A stretch of 64,000 bases of DNA from CAIZQW01 sp942493055 (lineage in GTDB: Bacteria; Verrucomicrobiota; Kiritimatiellia; RFP12; UBA1067): NCBI GenBank assembly GCA_942493055.1, contig OW818680.1:4216001-4280000 (forward strand). The letters run 5' to 3'. The position numbers were made by a program, and so were the translations under genes. Positions 9,060 to 17,466 of this stretch are shown piece by piece. The notes beneath the pieces were generated by a model. It did no database searches. It worked only from the letters and a program-made list of their open reading frames with translations, and was not told the origin of the DNA. Position 1 is the stretch's first letter, and each line of letters starts with the position of its first letter.

Positions 9060-9632
9060 ATGAAAAAACAAGTGAACAAGACACGAGTGGCAGAGCTGAC
9101 GCGTCAGCTCCTGATTGAGCTGGGCGAAGATCCTGACCGCGAAGGGTTGAAGGGGACGCCGAAGCGCGTGGCGGAGTCGCTCGCCTTTCTGACCGGCGGC
9201 TATCGGCAGACGACGAAGCGGGTCGTCAACAATGCGGTCTTCCAGTCGCATACGAACCACATGATCATCGTTCGCGACATCGAAATCTACAGCTTGTGCG
9301 AACACCACATGCTGCCCTTCTACGGCCGCTGCCATGTGGGCTACATCGCCAAGGACAAGGTGATCGGCGTGAGCAAGATCGCACGCATCGTGGATTGTTT
9401 CGCGCGCCGGCTCCAGATTCAGGAGCGCCTGACGGAGCAGATCGCTGACTCGATCATGGAGGAGGTGGATGCCGAGGGCGTCGGCGTGGTCATGGAGTGC
9501 CGCCACCTCTGCATGATGATGCGCGGCGTGGAGAAGCAGAACTCGGTCATGACCACCTCGGCCGTGCTCGGCTCCTTCCGGACCGAAGGCGCCACGCGCC
9601 AGGAGTTCTTGTCATTGATTAGGGCGCATTAA
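9060..9632 (+). CDS. folE: GTP cyclohydrolase I
   Basis: 190 residues, the usual length. It converts GTP to 7,8-dihydroneopterin triphosphate, the first step to folate and a possible entry to queuosine-type precursors, in the cytoplasm. Zinc ligands are visible as Cys80 and His83 in SLCEHH and Cys151 in ECRHLC, together with GVSKIARIVDCFARRLQIQE and the C-terminal FRTEGATRQEFL. The ATG at 9060 was chosen over an in-frame Met 48 nt earlier inside the channel gene because the family N-terminus (RVAELTRQLL) fits and a GGAGAAG ribosome site precedes it. It lies 2 nt after the channel stop codon. Confidence 0.97.
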   Translation: MKKQVNKTRVAELTRQLLIELGEDPDREGLKGTPKRVAESLAFLTGGYRQTTKRVVNNAVFQSHTNHMIIVRDIEIYSLCEHHMLPFYGRCHVGYIAKDKVIGVSKIARIVDCFARRLQIQERLTEQIADSIMEEVDAEGVGVVMECRHLCMMMRGVEKQNSVMTTSAVLGSFRTEGATRQEFLSLIRAH

Positions 9633-9633
9633 G

Positions 9634-9860
9634 AAGTTCTAAAGTTCTAAAATGCTAAAGTTCCTGACGGGGATGCGCGTTTAGGGATCGTGAGGCTGGT
9701 GGCTGGCAGGTGATCGGCCACGACCCGCCTTCGAAAATCTACGGCTTGGCAGGCAGCGCGTGGCCCTCCCGTGCGTTTGATTTCCCCTTGAATATTGGAT
9801 ATTCCGTGTTGGATATTGGATATTCCGTCAACTTTAGAACTCTCGAACTTTAGAACTTCT
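9634..9860. repeat. Inverted-repeat element with ACTTTAGAACTT arms (family B)
   Basis: The left arm (9634-9664) is a run of TTCTAAAG-type units starting 2 nt after the folE stop. The right arm (9831-9860) is its inverted counterpart (ACTTTAGAACTCTCGAACTTTAGAACTT). Just inside the right arm are tandem ATTGGATATTCCG units (9793-9828). The right-arm sequence recurs at 32729-32757. It fills most of the 351-bp gap before the GH2 gene; the remaining DNA (9861-9983) shows nothing I recognise. Confidence 0.65.
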
Positions 9861-9983
9861 CGCTCGATCTCTTCGAATGTCTTTCAAGACGCACGAGGCA
9901 GGTTCAGGCGTATGTAACCTGTCTGGCAGCCTCACGTCTCAAAGGCCCTGCGCAGCGAAACGTTCTTCAAGCGTGGGCTGCCT

Positions 9984-12206
9984 TCATTTCACATTCCCTT
10001 CGACCGTCAGCCACCTCCTGCATACCGTCGGAGGCGTTCCGGTCTTCTGATCGGCTGCAGCCGTGGCTCTGAGTACACATGCGCCGGCCGCGTCGGGGAC
10101 CGTCAGTGGGAGCTCATAACTCGTATCCGCGCCCGCCTTGAGCTCGAAACGCTGTTCGGTGCAGACGAGTTCTTTGCCCCTGCCGTTGACGAGTGCGAGG
10201 CGGAGCGTGCCGCTCAGCGGGATCGGCTCGTCGTTGACCAGCATGATCTTGAAGGCGCGCGTCTCGCCCGCCTTCAGTGTGGGTTGAAAGAAGTTGACGT
10301 AGACGCCCAGCGGCTTGAACGCCTCGCCCATGTAGTCGGCAAAGGCCGGATCCAGCTTGAGCCGGGGCACATCCGCGAAGTGGTCGGCCGTGTAGACGCC
10401 GGGATAACTGCACGTCAGGTAGACGAAGTGAACGATGCCGGCGTACTGGCGGTGCGCGCGCCAGAACTCGGTCTTGCCGGCCAGCAGATACGAGTAGAGG
10501 TCGAGCCGCTGCCGCGCCGTGCTGTTCGTTCCGCAGAGTTGCGCGTATACGTTCTCGGTGAGCAGCGTCGGCGTGCCGTCTCGGTTGAGCCAGAGCCAGC
10601 CGTATTCGTTGATGAGCTTCGGGTTCGTGGCAGAGGGCAGCTTGCCCCGCGGTTTGCCGTCCATCGACTCGAGGTCGCTCATCTTGAATTTCATCGGCCC
10701 GTGCCAGCCGCCGATCATGAGGTACGGGTGATCTTCCACCGGATCGTCCGGAGCAGCCGGCGTGTTGTAGCTGTTCTCCCAGGGCCGGTTCGACAAGTCG
10801 AGCGGGCGAACGGCCGGAATGATCGTGTCGCCGAAAGCTGCGTCCTTGGTCTCGTTGTTCGCGTCCCAGACCGCCACGCTGGGATGATTCCAGTTGTCAC
10901 GCATCCAGTCCTTGTATTGCCGGATCATCTCGGCGTTGTCATGCGTGCGCGAATAGCCCTTGCCCCAGCCCGGAGCGCCCGTCCAAACAAAGAACTCGTT
11001 CTGGATCAGCAGCCCGACCTCGTCGCAGATTTCGAACCAGCGGTCCGGCACCGGGCCGATGCAGAACCGGAAATAGTTCCAGTGCATGTTCTTCGGGACA
11101 TCGCCGAGAAGTTTGCGCACCCACTTCTCATTCCACGGCAGCGCCTTGCACAGCGGGTCTTCGAAGAACCGGTGCAGGGTGATGTTCGAGCCGCGCAGAA
11201 AGTAGATTTTGCCGTTGAGGAGGGCGCGACCGGTGACGGCATCGAAGCGGAACTCGCGCATGCCGAAGCGCGTCTCAACCGAGTCGCCGCCCGTGCGCGT
11301 CTCGACGACGTACAGGAACGGATCCTCCGGCGACCAGAGGTGCGCATCGGGAATCTTGACCGTCTGCGTCAATACCTTCTCCTCGCCCGGCTGCAGCGCG
11401 ACGGCGATTGCGTCGCCCGCAGCGACCGACTTCCCCCGCTTCCATGTTTTGACGGCGTGGGTCACGGAGGCGCTGAGCGGCGCGGCAGAGTAATTCTTCA
11501 CGCGGGTCTGCACCAACGCCTCGCCCGCGGCAATGCGCGGCGCGACTTGAAGGGTTTCAATCACGGGGTTGTCGCAGAAACGCACCGACACGCTGTCGTA
11601 GATGCCCGGCGACCAGGTGTTCTTCTCGAAATCCGAGCCGGTCGGAAAGGTGTCCGGCAGCACGGCCGGGTGCGCGCCGATGCGGATCACAACCGTGTTT
11701 TCCGCATTCCAGCGGATCGCCTTGCCGAGCGCGAAGAAGCTGGCTGTGAAGCAGCCGGGGTACTCGCCCAGCTTCTGGCCGTTGAGCCAGACGGCTGTGC
11801 CGAACTGCGCCTTGCTGATCTTGAGCAGCGCCACGGCCCGCTCCTTCGGGGCGCGGAAGGTCTTGCGGTACCAGAAGTAGTCGCGGCCCTGATCCACCTT
11901 GCCCACCCAGTACTTCTCCAGCCAGTCATCGGGCGCGCGTTTGTAGGTGATACGGCGGGAGAGATTCTCGCGGCTGATGAATTGGTCTACGTCCTTAAAA
12001 GCCGGCCTCGCCAAGTTGGCCAGCCCCGGCACCGGCACGGTGTGCGCGAAATCCGATGGTATCGCATCCGGTACTTTCCCCTCGGCGATCTCCCATTCGC
12101 CGTCCAGCGAAAGCGTCTGACGCTCGGCCGCCGGACTCTCCCGAGACAGAAATAGCAAAACGCTTAACGTCCACAAAAACAGTGTGCGATACGATTTATG
12201 TTTCAT
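9984..12206 (-). CDS. Secreted glycoside hydrolase family 2 enzyme (beta-galactosidase/beta-glucuronidase-like)
   Basis: 740 residues from the chosen start. An N-terminal signal peptide ends near 'SRESPAAE'. The jelly-roll sugar-binding domain, immunoglobulin-like domain and TIM barrel follow in order. The GH2 catalytic acid sits in WDANNETK (about Glu452) and the nucleophile in NEYGW (about Glu534). It should remove a terminal beta-linked sugar outside the cytoplasm; the exact sugar cannot be read. The ATG at 12206 is preferred to the one at 12215 because the AGAAAGGG ribosome site is 9 nt from the former and directly touches the latter. It follows the sugar porter gene by about 70 nt on the same strand, a probable operon. 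Confidence 0.9.
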   Translation of the reverse strand: MKHKSYRTLFLWTLSVLLFLSRESPAAERQTLSLDGEWEIAEGKVPDAIPSDFAHTVPVPGLANLARPAFKDVDQFISRENLSRRITYKRAPDDWLEKYWVGKVDQGRDYFWYRKTFRAPKERAVALLKISKAQFGTAVWLNGQKLGEYPGCFTASFFALGKAIRWNAENTVVIRIGAHPAVLPDTFPTGSDFEKNTWSPGIYDSVSVRFCDNPVIETLQVAPRIAAGEALVQTRVKNYSAAPLSASVTHAVKTWKRGKSVAAGDAIAVALQPGEEKVLTQTVKIPDAHLWSPEDPFLYVVETRTGGDSVETRFGMREFRFDAVTGRALLNGKIYFLRGSNITLHRFFEDPLCKALPWNEKWVRKLLGDVPKNMHWNYFRFCIGPVPDRWFEICDEVGLLIQNEFFVWTGAPGWGKGYSRTHDNAEMIRQYKDWMRDNWNHPSVAVWDANNETKDAAFGDTIIPAVRPLDLSNRPWENSYNTPAAPDDPVEDHPYLMIGGWHGPMKFKMSDLESMDGKPRGKLPSATNPKLINEYGWLWLNRDGTPTLLTENVYAQLCGTNSTARQRLDLYSYLLAGKTEFWRAHRQYAGIVHFVYLTCSYPGVYTADHFADVPRLKLDPAFADYMGEAFKPLGVYVNFFQPTLKAGETRAFKIMLVNDEPIPLSGTLRLALVNGRGKELVCTEQRFELKAGADTSYELPLTVPDAAGACVLRATAAADQKTGTPPTVCRRWLTVEGNVK

Positions 12207-12277
12207 CCTTTTCATCCCTTTCTGTTAGCGGTTTATCCGCAAGATACAGCACAAGACAGCTTCCATCAGCAAGCCGA

Positions 12278-13588
12278 TTATCCATCAGTCCTCTTCCAAT
12301 ACTGTTCAATCTCTTCGAGCGTCCGCCCTTTCGTCTCAGGGATCCAGCGCCAGACGAAGAAGAAGGAGAAGATGCAGAGTGCGCCATAGACCCAGAAGGG
12401 GAAGGCGTAGTGGAAGGTCTTGACGAGGAAGGCGTTGTCATTGAGCATCGGGAAGGTCTGCGAGACGAGGTAGTTTGAAATCCATAACGCAAAGGTCGCC
12501 ACCGACATGGCGCGCCCCCGTATGTTGTTCGGAAACATTTCTGAGAGCACCACCCACACCACGGGGCCCATCGCGATGGAGAAGCTGGCGATGTAGAGGA
12601 TGATCAGGAGGAGTCCGATCACACCCGCCATCTGCATGTAGGCGACGTAGCTGAAGGCGAAGAGCGAGAAGGCCATGCCTGCGCTGGCCCAGAGGAGCAG
12701 GGGGCGGCGCCCCCACTTATCAACCCAGGTGACCGCGACTAACGTGAAGAGCACCATCGCCCCACCAATGATGGTGGTGTTGATCAGTGAGACATCGCCT
12801 TTGACGCCGAGCGACTGAAAGATTTTCGGCGCATAATAGAGAATCACATTGATGCCCGTCACTTGTTGGATGGCAGCCAGGATCACGCCGATCACGAGTA
12901 ATCGACGCATCTTCGGAGAGAGTACGGTCTTCCAGGTGGAGTGCTCGTCTTTGTGCAACCCCTTTAGCCAGCGCGGACTCTCCGGCACGAAGAAGAGCAG
13001 GACAAGAAAGAGGACGCAGGGCAAGGCCTCTGCGCCAAACATCCAGCGCCAGCCGCGCGCGACATTCCAGGCCTCTGTTTTGCCGACAGCAATGAAGGTG
13101 TTGATAAAATAGGCCATGAGCATGCCTGAGGCGATGGCGATCTGGTTGACCGAGACCAGTCGCCCGCGCAGATGAGCAGGGGCAATTTCAGCGATGTACA
13201 TGGGCGAGACCATGGAGGCGATGCCCACGCCGATGCCCCCCAGCGCACGGTAAAGGACAAACTCTGTGAGCGAACGGGGAATCGCCGAGCCAATGGCGGA
13301 GATCAGAAACAAGATGGCCGCAACGATCAGGGTCGTCCTGCGCCCGAATTTGTCGCTAAACCATCCGGTGACGCAGACGCCGAGGACGCATCCGAGCAAG
13401 GCCGAGGAGGCCGCCCAGCCTTCCTGGGTTGCGTTGAGCGAAAAGAACTGCTTCAAAAAACCGATGCCGCCTGAGATGACAGCGGTATCGTATCCGAAGA
13501 GCAAGCCACCGAGGGTGGCGACCAGGCAGGGCAAGAGGAAGTGCTTGGGGGTGACAAGGGCCTCTTCAGGATTCAGTGATACACGCAT
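12278..13588 (-). CDS. MFS sugar porter (XylE/GalP/AraE-like)
   Basis: 436 residues and 12 predicted membrane segments. Sugar porter signatures are present: GGLLFGYDTAVISG at the first helix, GWFSDKFGRRT after the second, PESPRWL in the central loop and PETKGRTLEEIEQYW at the end. The central loop is shorter than usual, giving a slightly compact protein. It should import a monosaccharide by proton symport across the inner membrane. An AAAGAGG ribosome site precedes the ATG. It is upstream of and co-directional with the GH2 gene, which suggests it takes up the released sugar. Confidence 0.93.
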   Translation of the reverse strand: MRVSLNPEEALVTPKHFLLPCLVATLGGLLFGYDTAVISGGIGFLKQFFSLNATQEGWAASSALLGCVLGVCVTGWFSDKFGRRTTLIVAAILFLISAIGSAIPRSLTEFVLYRALGGIGVGIASMVSPMYIAEIAPAHLRGRLVSVNQIAIASGMLMAYFINTFIAVGKTEAWNVARGWRWMFGAEALPCVLFLVLLFFVPESPRWLKGLHKDEHSTWKTVLSPKMRRLLVIGVILAAIQQVTGINVILYYAPKIFQSLGVKGDVSLINTTIIGGAMVLFTLVAVTWVDKWGRRPLLLWASAGMAFSLFAFSYVAYMQMAGVIGLLLIILYIASFSIAMGPVVWVVLSEMFPNNIRGRAMSVATFALWISNYLVSQTFPMLNDNAFLVKTFHYAFPFWVYGALCIFSFFFVWRWIPETKGRTLEEIEQYWKRTDG

Positions 13589-13613
13589 TGTGAACCTCTT
13601 TCGTTATAACGCC

Positions 13614-13770
13614 AATGGAATGGTGGAATATTGGAATGTTGGAATAATGAGGGAGACGGAATGTCGCTTCTGGGAGGGACGGCGGATCGCCGTCCGGCGG
13701 TCGATCCGACCGCCCTCCCGATCTCTGCCAGAAAGTCTTCCAGTATTCCAAGATTCCATCATTCCATTAT
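13614..13770. repeat. Nested-palindrome repeat, family A copy 2 (complete)
   Basis: The left arm (13614-13647) is TGGAATNN units of 8-bp period, and the right arm (13740-13770) is their inverted complement. Between them is the 48-bp core (13672-13719), palindromic overall and containing two hairpins with complementary loops (GGATC and GATCC). This copy defines the full element. It occupies most of the gap between the porter gene and the beta-helix gene. Confidence 0.8.
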
Positions 13771-13817
13771 TTCTTGTGTTACAAGTCAGTTTATTCTCGG
13801 TAGTCCGCACGACAGGC

Positions 13818-15671
13818 CTACCAGACCTTGACATCTGTTCCAGCCGGAACTGGTTTCTCAAACGGACCGGGGAACGGGTTCGTGGCATCGCGTTTCTTGC
13901 CGAAGTAATCGGTGTCGATCTTAAACGGCGAACCGTCCGGATTCTCAAACGGCAGGTCGGGGATCACTGCTTTGCCGAGCATCTCGGAGGTGACCAGCTT
14001 GCGCGGCTGTTCAGTCGCCCATGCAGGATCGCAGGCGAGGGTGAGATACCAGCCGTCCGTCTTTTGCGTCAGCGTGATGCCAGGGTTGAAGTCGGCCTTG
14101 ATTAACGCTTCCTTGTCGAACTTCGACGGTTTTGCGCCTTGGGTGAAAACATTTCCCGTTGCCGTAACCGGCAGGACCGCGCTGTCATACGCATTCAGAT
14201 TGCACGTTCCCGCCAACAGGTTGTTGTGCCAGCGGACATCGCCGATCGGGCAGTCACGCCTGCCGGCCAGTTCCGTACTGTGCGCTTTGTGGTAGGGGGT
14301 TTGACGACCGTCGCGCTGAATACGAAGCTTGCCCAGAACCAGATTGTGCGCGTAGGAGCCTCCCTGGGAATTGGAGAGATAGCCGCCTGGCGAAAGCAGG
14401 ATGTTGTTGGCGATGAGAAACGGCCCGTGATTCACTTCCGTGAAGATGTCGTTGCCCGCATTGTCATGGAACAGGTTGCCAATGACCTGTGTCCCCTGCG
14501 CCATCCAATCCAGCCACAGCCCGCCGTGCGTGCCACACTTATAGATGTGGTTGCCCTTGATGACAACGTCGAGCGCGGCATGGAACTTGATCCCGGCCAT
14601 TTCCGCTCCTCCCCAGCCCTGATTGAGGTTGATGTCGTGTATTTCATTGTTCTCGATCCGGCTGAAGGCGCAGCCGAGGCTGCCTACGATGCCCGTCTGG
14701 CCGCAGTGATGGATATGGTTGCTCCGGACAACGTGGCTGCCGATCTTCTCCTTGAACCAGCCGCCTGATTTCAATGCATCGGCGATGGTTCCGTCGTAAC
14801 CTTCCTTGTTGCCGCGCTTGTTGTCGTATTCGTCGGAATACTTGCCGAGTGCAATGCCGCAGCAGCGGGAATTGCTGATCTCGTTGTTCTCGATGAGCCA
14901 CCCCTTGCACCAATACGCCGTGACCAGACCCTGCTGGCCCGAAGTCGGCGCGGCCCAGTTGGAGGCGGCATTGCGCAGGTCGAAGCCCCGCACGGTGAGG
15001 TAATCGATATTCGTCTTTTCCGGCGTGAAGACCGTGGGGCGGACATTGATTTCGACCGCGCTTTCGTTCGGGTTGACACCGGGGAATTGGGCGTAGATGA
15101 CCGTGCTGCCCGCAGGGACAGCGGGGGTCTCTACCAAACCATCCACTGTGGCAAACCACAGCGGCTTGGCGCCGGCGGGTTTCATGACAACCTCCCTGTC
15201 GGGCGCCTCCGCAAGCGACTCGTTTCCGAGATAGACACAGCCGCGGTGGTGCACGCGACCTTGCGGGCTAAACCAGTCACCATGAACCTTCTCGGCGTAG
15301 GGATTGAAGGCGCCGAAGAACGTGTTCGGGATCGTCACGCTCCAGGTGTCATTCGTGACCTTGGCCCACCCCTTGACCGGCTCGGAGCCAGTGATGACGA
15401 CCTTCTCGCCGGGGGCGGCCTGATAGACGATCCGCTGGGCGTCAGACACGCCGCCCCGGGGCGGATTGATGCGCTCGCGGTAGATGCCCTCGTGCACGGT
15501 GATGACGTCGCCGGGTTGCGCGAGATCCGCACCACGCTGGATCGTGCGTAAAGGGGCGCTCTGCGTCCCGGCATTGGCATCCTTGCCCGTGAGCGCCACA
15601 TGAAACTCCGTGGCATGTAAGGTGGAAACCAGCGCGACTAAACTTAATAATGTGACTCTTTCTTGCCTCAT
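13818..15671 (-). CDS. Secreted right-handed parallel beta-helix enzyme, GH141-like or DUF1565-like
   Basis: 617 residues with a signal peptide ending about 'STLHATE'. The N-terminal block 'DANAGTQSAPLRTIQRGADLAQPGD' has the DUF1565/beta-helix start pattern. It is followed by 'KGWAKVTNDTWSV...FFGAFNPYAE', a segment I associate with GH141-type and related arabinofuranosidase/fucosidase-like annotations. Asn-ladder coils run through about residues 220-470 (ENNEIS, RSNHIHHCG, ENNEIHDI, KGNHIYKCG). Substrate is not readable; a glycan-cleaving role is inferred from fold and neighbours. A GAAAGGAA ribosome site supports the start. Confidence 0.75.
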   Translation of the reverse strand: MRQERVTLLSLVALVSTLHATEFHVALTGKDANAGTQSAPLRTIQRGADLAQPGDVITVHEGIYRERINPPRGGVSDAQRIVYQAAPGEKVVITGSEPVKGWAKVTNDTWSVTIPNTFFGAFNPYAEKVHGDWFSPQGRVHHRGCVYLGNESLAEAPDREVVMKPAGAKPLWFATVDGLVETPAVPAGSTVIYAQFPGVNPNESAVEINVRPTVFTPEKTNIDYLTVRGFDLRNAASNWAAPTSGQQGLVTAYWCKGWLIENNEISNSRCCGIALGKYSDEYDNKRGNKEGYDGTIADALKSGGWFKEKIGSHVVRSNHIHHCGQTGIVGSLGCAFSRIENNEIHDINLNQGWGGAEMAGIKFHAALDVVIKGNHIYKCGTHGGLWLDWMAQGTQVIGNLFHDNAGNDIFTEVNHGPFLIANNILLSPGGYLSNSQGGSYAHNLVLGKLRIQRDGRQTPYHKAHSTELAGRRDCPIGDVRWHNNLLAGTCNLNAYDSAVLPVTATGNVFTQGAKPSKFDKEALIKADFNPGITLTQKTDGWYLTLACDPAWATEQPRKLVTSEMLGKAVIPDLPFENPDGSPFKIDTDYFGKKRDATNPFPGPFEKPVPAGTDVKVW

Positions 15672-15693
15672 GCTTCTGTTCCTTTCAAAACTT

Positions 15694-15860
15694 TATTGGA
15701 ATGATGGAATGCAGGAATACTGGAATGATGGGAAGTACATGTCTTTGGAGGGCCACGCTCTGTCGTGGCCGGACGCGACAGAGCGCGTCCCTCCAGTATG
15801 CTGTCCATGTTTTCTCGCATGATTCCTCTATTCCACCATTCCCATATTCCATTATTCCTC
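15694..15860. repeat. Nested-palindrome repeat, family A copy 3 (different core)
   Basis: The TGGAATNN arms are the same type as copies 1 and 2 (left 15694-15729, right 15820-15860), but the 48-bp core (15747-15794) has different sequence with the same design. Outer GGAGGG pairs with CCCTCC, and two hairpins GGCCACG/CGTGGCC and GGACGCG/CGCGTCC have complementary loops CTCTGT and ACAGAG. Structure is kept while sequence differs. It abuts the stop codon of the URO-D-like gene. Confidence 0.8.
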
Positions 15861-17114
15861 TTACGAATTGCCTTTGATCGCCTTGAACATGGCCAGCATA
15901 TTTTCGACGGGCGTGGTGGCCTGGACGTTATGGATCGCGTCAAAGACAAAGCCACCTCCGTCGCCGAAGATCTCAATGCGCTCGCAGCATTCGCGATAGA
16001 CCTCCTCCGGGGTGCCGAATGCAAGTGTCTGCTGCGTATTGGCTGCGGCGCCCCAGAAGGTGATCTCCTGTCCGAACTCGCATTTTAATCTGTTGGCATC
16101 CATGCCCTCTGCTGAACATTGTACGGGGTTCAGGATGTCGAAGCCAGCATCAATGAAATCAGGGATCAATTCACTGACCGCGCCGCAGGAGTGGATAAAG
16201 GTCTTCCACGTCGAGTGTGCATGAATGAATTTGTTGATGGCGATGTGGTAAGGCTTGAACATCTCGCGATAAGCATCGGGACTGATAAAGAGTCCGCGCT
16301 GCGTTCCGAAGTCCGTGCCAGTGAGGAAGACAGCCTGAACGGTATGGCCTAAAAGGTCAATGAGCGTTTTCAAGTTCTTCAATCCGATCTCGCACTGCTT
16401 TTCGAAGATCGCATGGACATACTCCTTGCGAATAGCCGTTGAAATATACCACTCCTCGATGTCGCGGATGCCCTTGGGATATTTCATCCAGGGGGCAGGG
16501 ACGAGCGCGATATCCCCGAAGGCTGTGCCCGGCATGGTCATCACGACGCCCTTGCCTGAAGCATCCAACGCCGCCTTCCGTTGGCGATACCAAGCGATGT
16601 CCTCTGAGCTCAGCAAGCCAAACTCTTCGGTGTTGTCCGCAGGATTCAGGTGGTCGTCATCCACAGGCGGCTGCCGGATAAGTGAGTCAAAGAAGTGAAA
16701 CCCTTTTGGCATGCGGCCGCTGGGCGGGGCAGAGCGGTCACCTTCCGGATAAATGAGCAGGTCGCCATTCGCGTCCGTTGTCGTGTTAAAGTTCTCGGGC
16801 ACCAGCACAGGTGTCCCGTCAAAGAGGGTGAAGGGTTTCCAGTCTCTGTTTTCAAACCCGAAAAGATTCTTGCGTGTTAGCAAACCTTCGACATCGATGC
16901 CGAGTTTTTCGGCCAACTCCGCGTCGACCTCGCCCAGCATCTGATAGGGCTCGATCACCTTCACGCGATAGGCCGGATCCGGGAGCAGCGCCTGGCGCAG
17001 GCGATGGACGGCTGCTACATGGATGCCGGTCACGGCTGTGCTTCCGAAGTCAACAGCCACGCGGTCGGGCTGCTGATGGTTCAACGTCATCTGCAAACGT
17101 TCTCTATGCGTCAT
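15861..17114 (-). CDS. URO-D-family methyltransferase-like protein (MtaA/MtbA-like zinc site)
   Basis: 417 residues of the uroporphyrinogen decarboxylase superfamily. A probable zinc site is visible as His308-x-Cys310 (FIHSCG) plus Cys333 (NPVQCSAEG). This HxC...C pattern fits corrinoid- or coenzyme-M-type methyltransferases rather than true HemE. The start at 17114 (MTHRERLQ) has an AAGGAGG ribosome site; the longer open frame to 17180 is not needed. It is cytoplasmic. Its position in a sugar locus, divergent from an AraC regulator, suggests use of a methylated substrate such as an O-methyl sugar, but this is inference. Haem synthesis is less likely from context. Confidence 0.85.
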   Translation of the reverse strand: MTHRERLQMTLNHQQPDRVAVDFGSTAVTGIHVAAVHRLRQALLPDPAYRVKVIEPYQMLGEVDAELAEKLGIDVEGLLTRKNLFGFENRDWKPFTLFDGTPVLVPENFNTTTDANGDLLIYPEGDRSAPPSGRMPKGFHFFDSLIRQPPVDDDHLNPADNTEEFGLLSSEDIAWYRQRKAALDASGKGVVMTMPGTAFGDIALVPAPWMKYPKGIRDIEEWYISTAIRKEYVHAIFEKQCEIGLKNLKTLIDLLGHTVQAVFLTGTDFGTQRGLFISPDAYREMFKPYHIAINKFIHAHSTWKTFIHSCGAVSELIPDFIDAGFDILNPVQCSAEGMDANRLKCEFGQEITFWGAAANTQQTLAFGTPEEVYRECCERIEIFGDGGGFVFDAIHNVQATTPVENMLAMFKAIKGNS

Positions 17115-17142
17115 ACAAACCTCCTTGGCTATAACTTGATTT

Positions 17143-17245
17143 CTTTTTACCGCAAAGAACACAAAGATCTCAAAGATCAACTTCTAAATGTTTTGTCTTG
17201 TACTCAGGGTTAATCTGTTTTCTCTGTGTTCTTTGTGGTAAAAAG
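17143..17245. repeat. Inverted repeat with ACCGCAAAGAACACAAAG arms (family C)
   Basis: The left arm 17143-17167 and right arm 17223-17245 are inverted copies with about two mismatches. The element lies in the divergent region between the URO-D-like gene and the AraC regulator, so it may overlap their promoters. Related arm sequence occurs at 32692-32718. The rest of the gap up to 17466 is AT-rich with no element I can name. Confidence 0.65.
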
Positions 17246-17466
17246 TTCTCAAACCGCGCAATCCATAGCTAAATTTTACTCCTTCGTTCGCTCCTGCCCA
17301 GAAGAGGCTGGGCACATCACGAGACTCGAATGTTATTATATTCGCACAAAGGCTGTAATAATGGAATGCCTTAAATTTCAAAAAACATATCTTAGATTAC
17401 AAATATTCAAAAAAGCATGACGAGATATGCCTTGCATATAGAGGGGTAATTTGTTGAAATAAGCCA

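Noticed and set aside
10284..12155. 623-codon open frame on the plus strand across the GH2 gene
   Set aside because: It is antisense to a clear GH2 enzyme with catalytic motifs; its Arg/Ala/Val-rich translation is a high-GC shadow with no domain.
13614..13770. tRNA or CRISPR repeat
   Set aside because: The clover-like core lacks the T-loop and CCA-adjacent features of tRNA, and the 8-bp tandem units have no unique spacers, so neither fits.
15861..17114. hemE (uroporphyrinogen decarboxylase of haem synthesis)
   Set aside because: The HxC...C zinc motif and the length of 417 residues fit the methyltransferase branch better, and there are no haem genes nearby.
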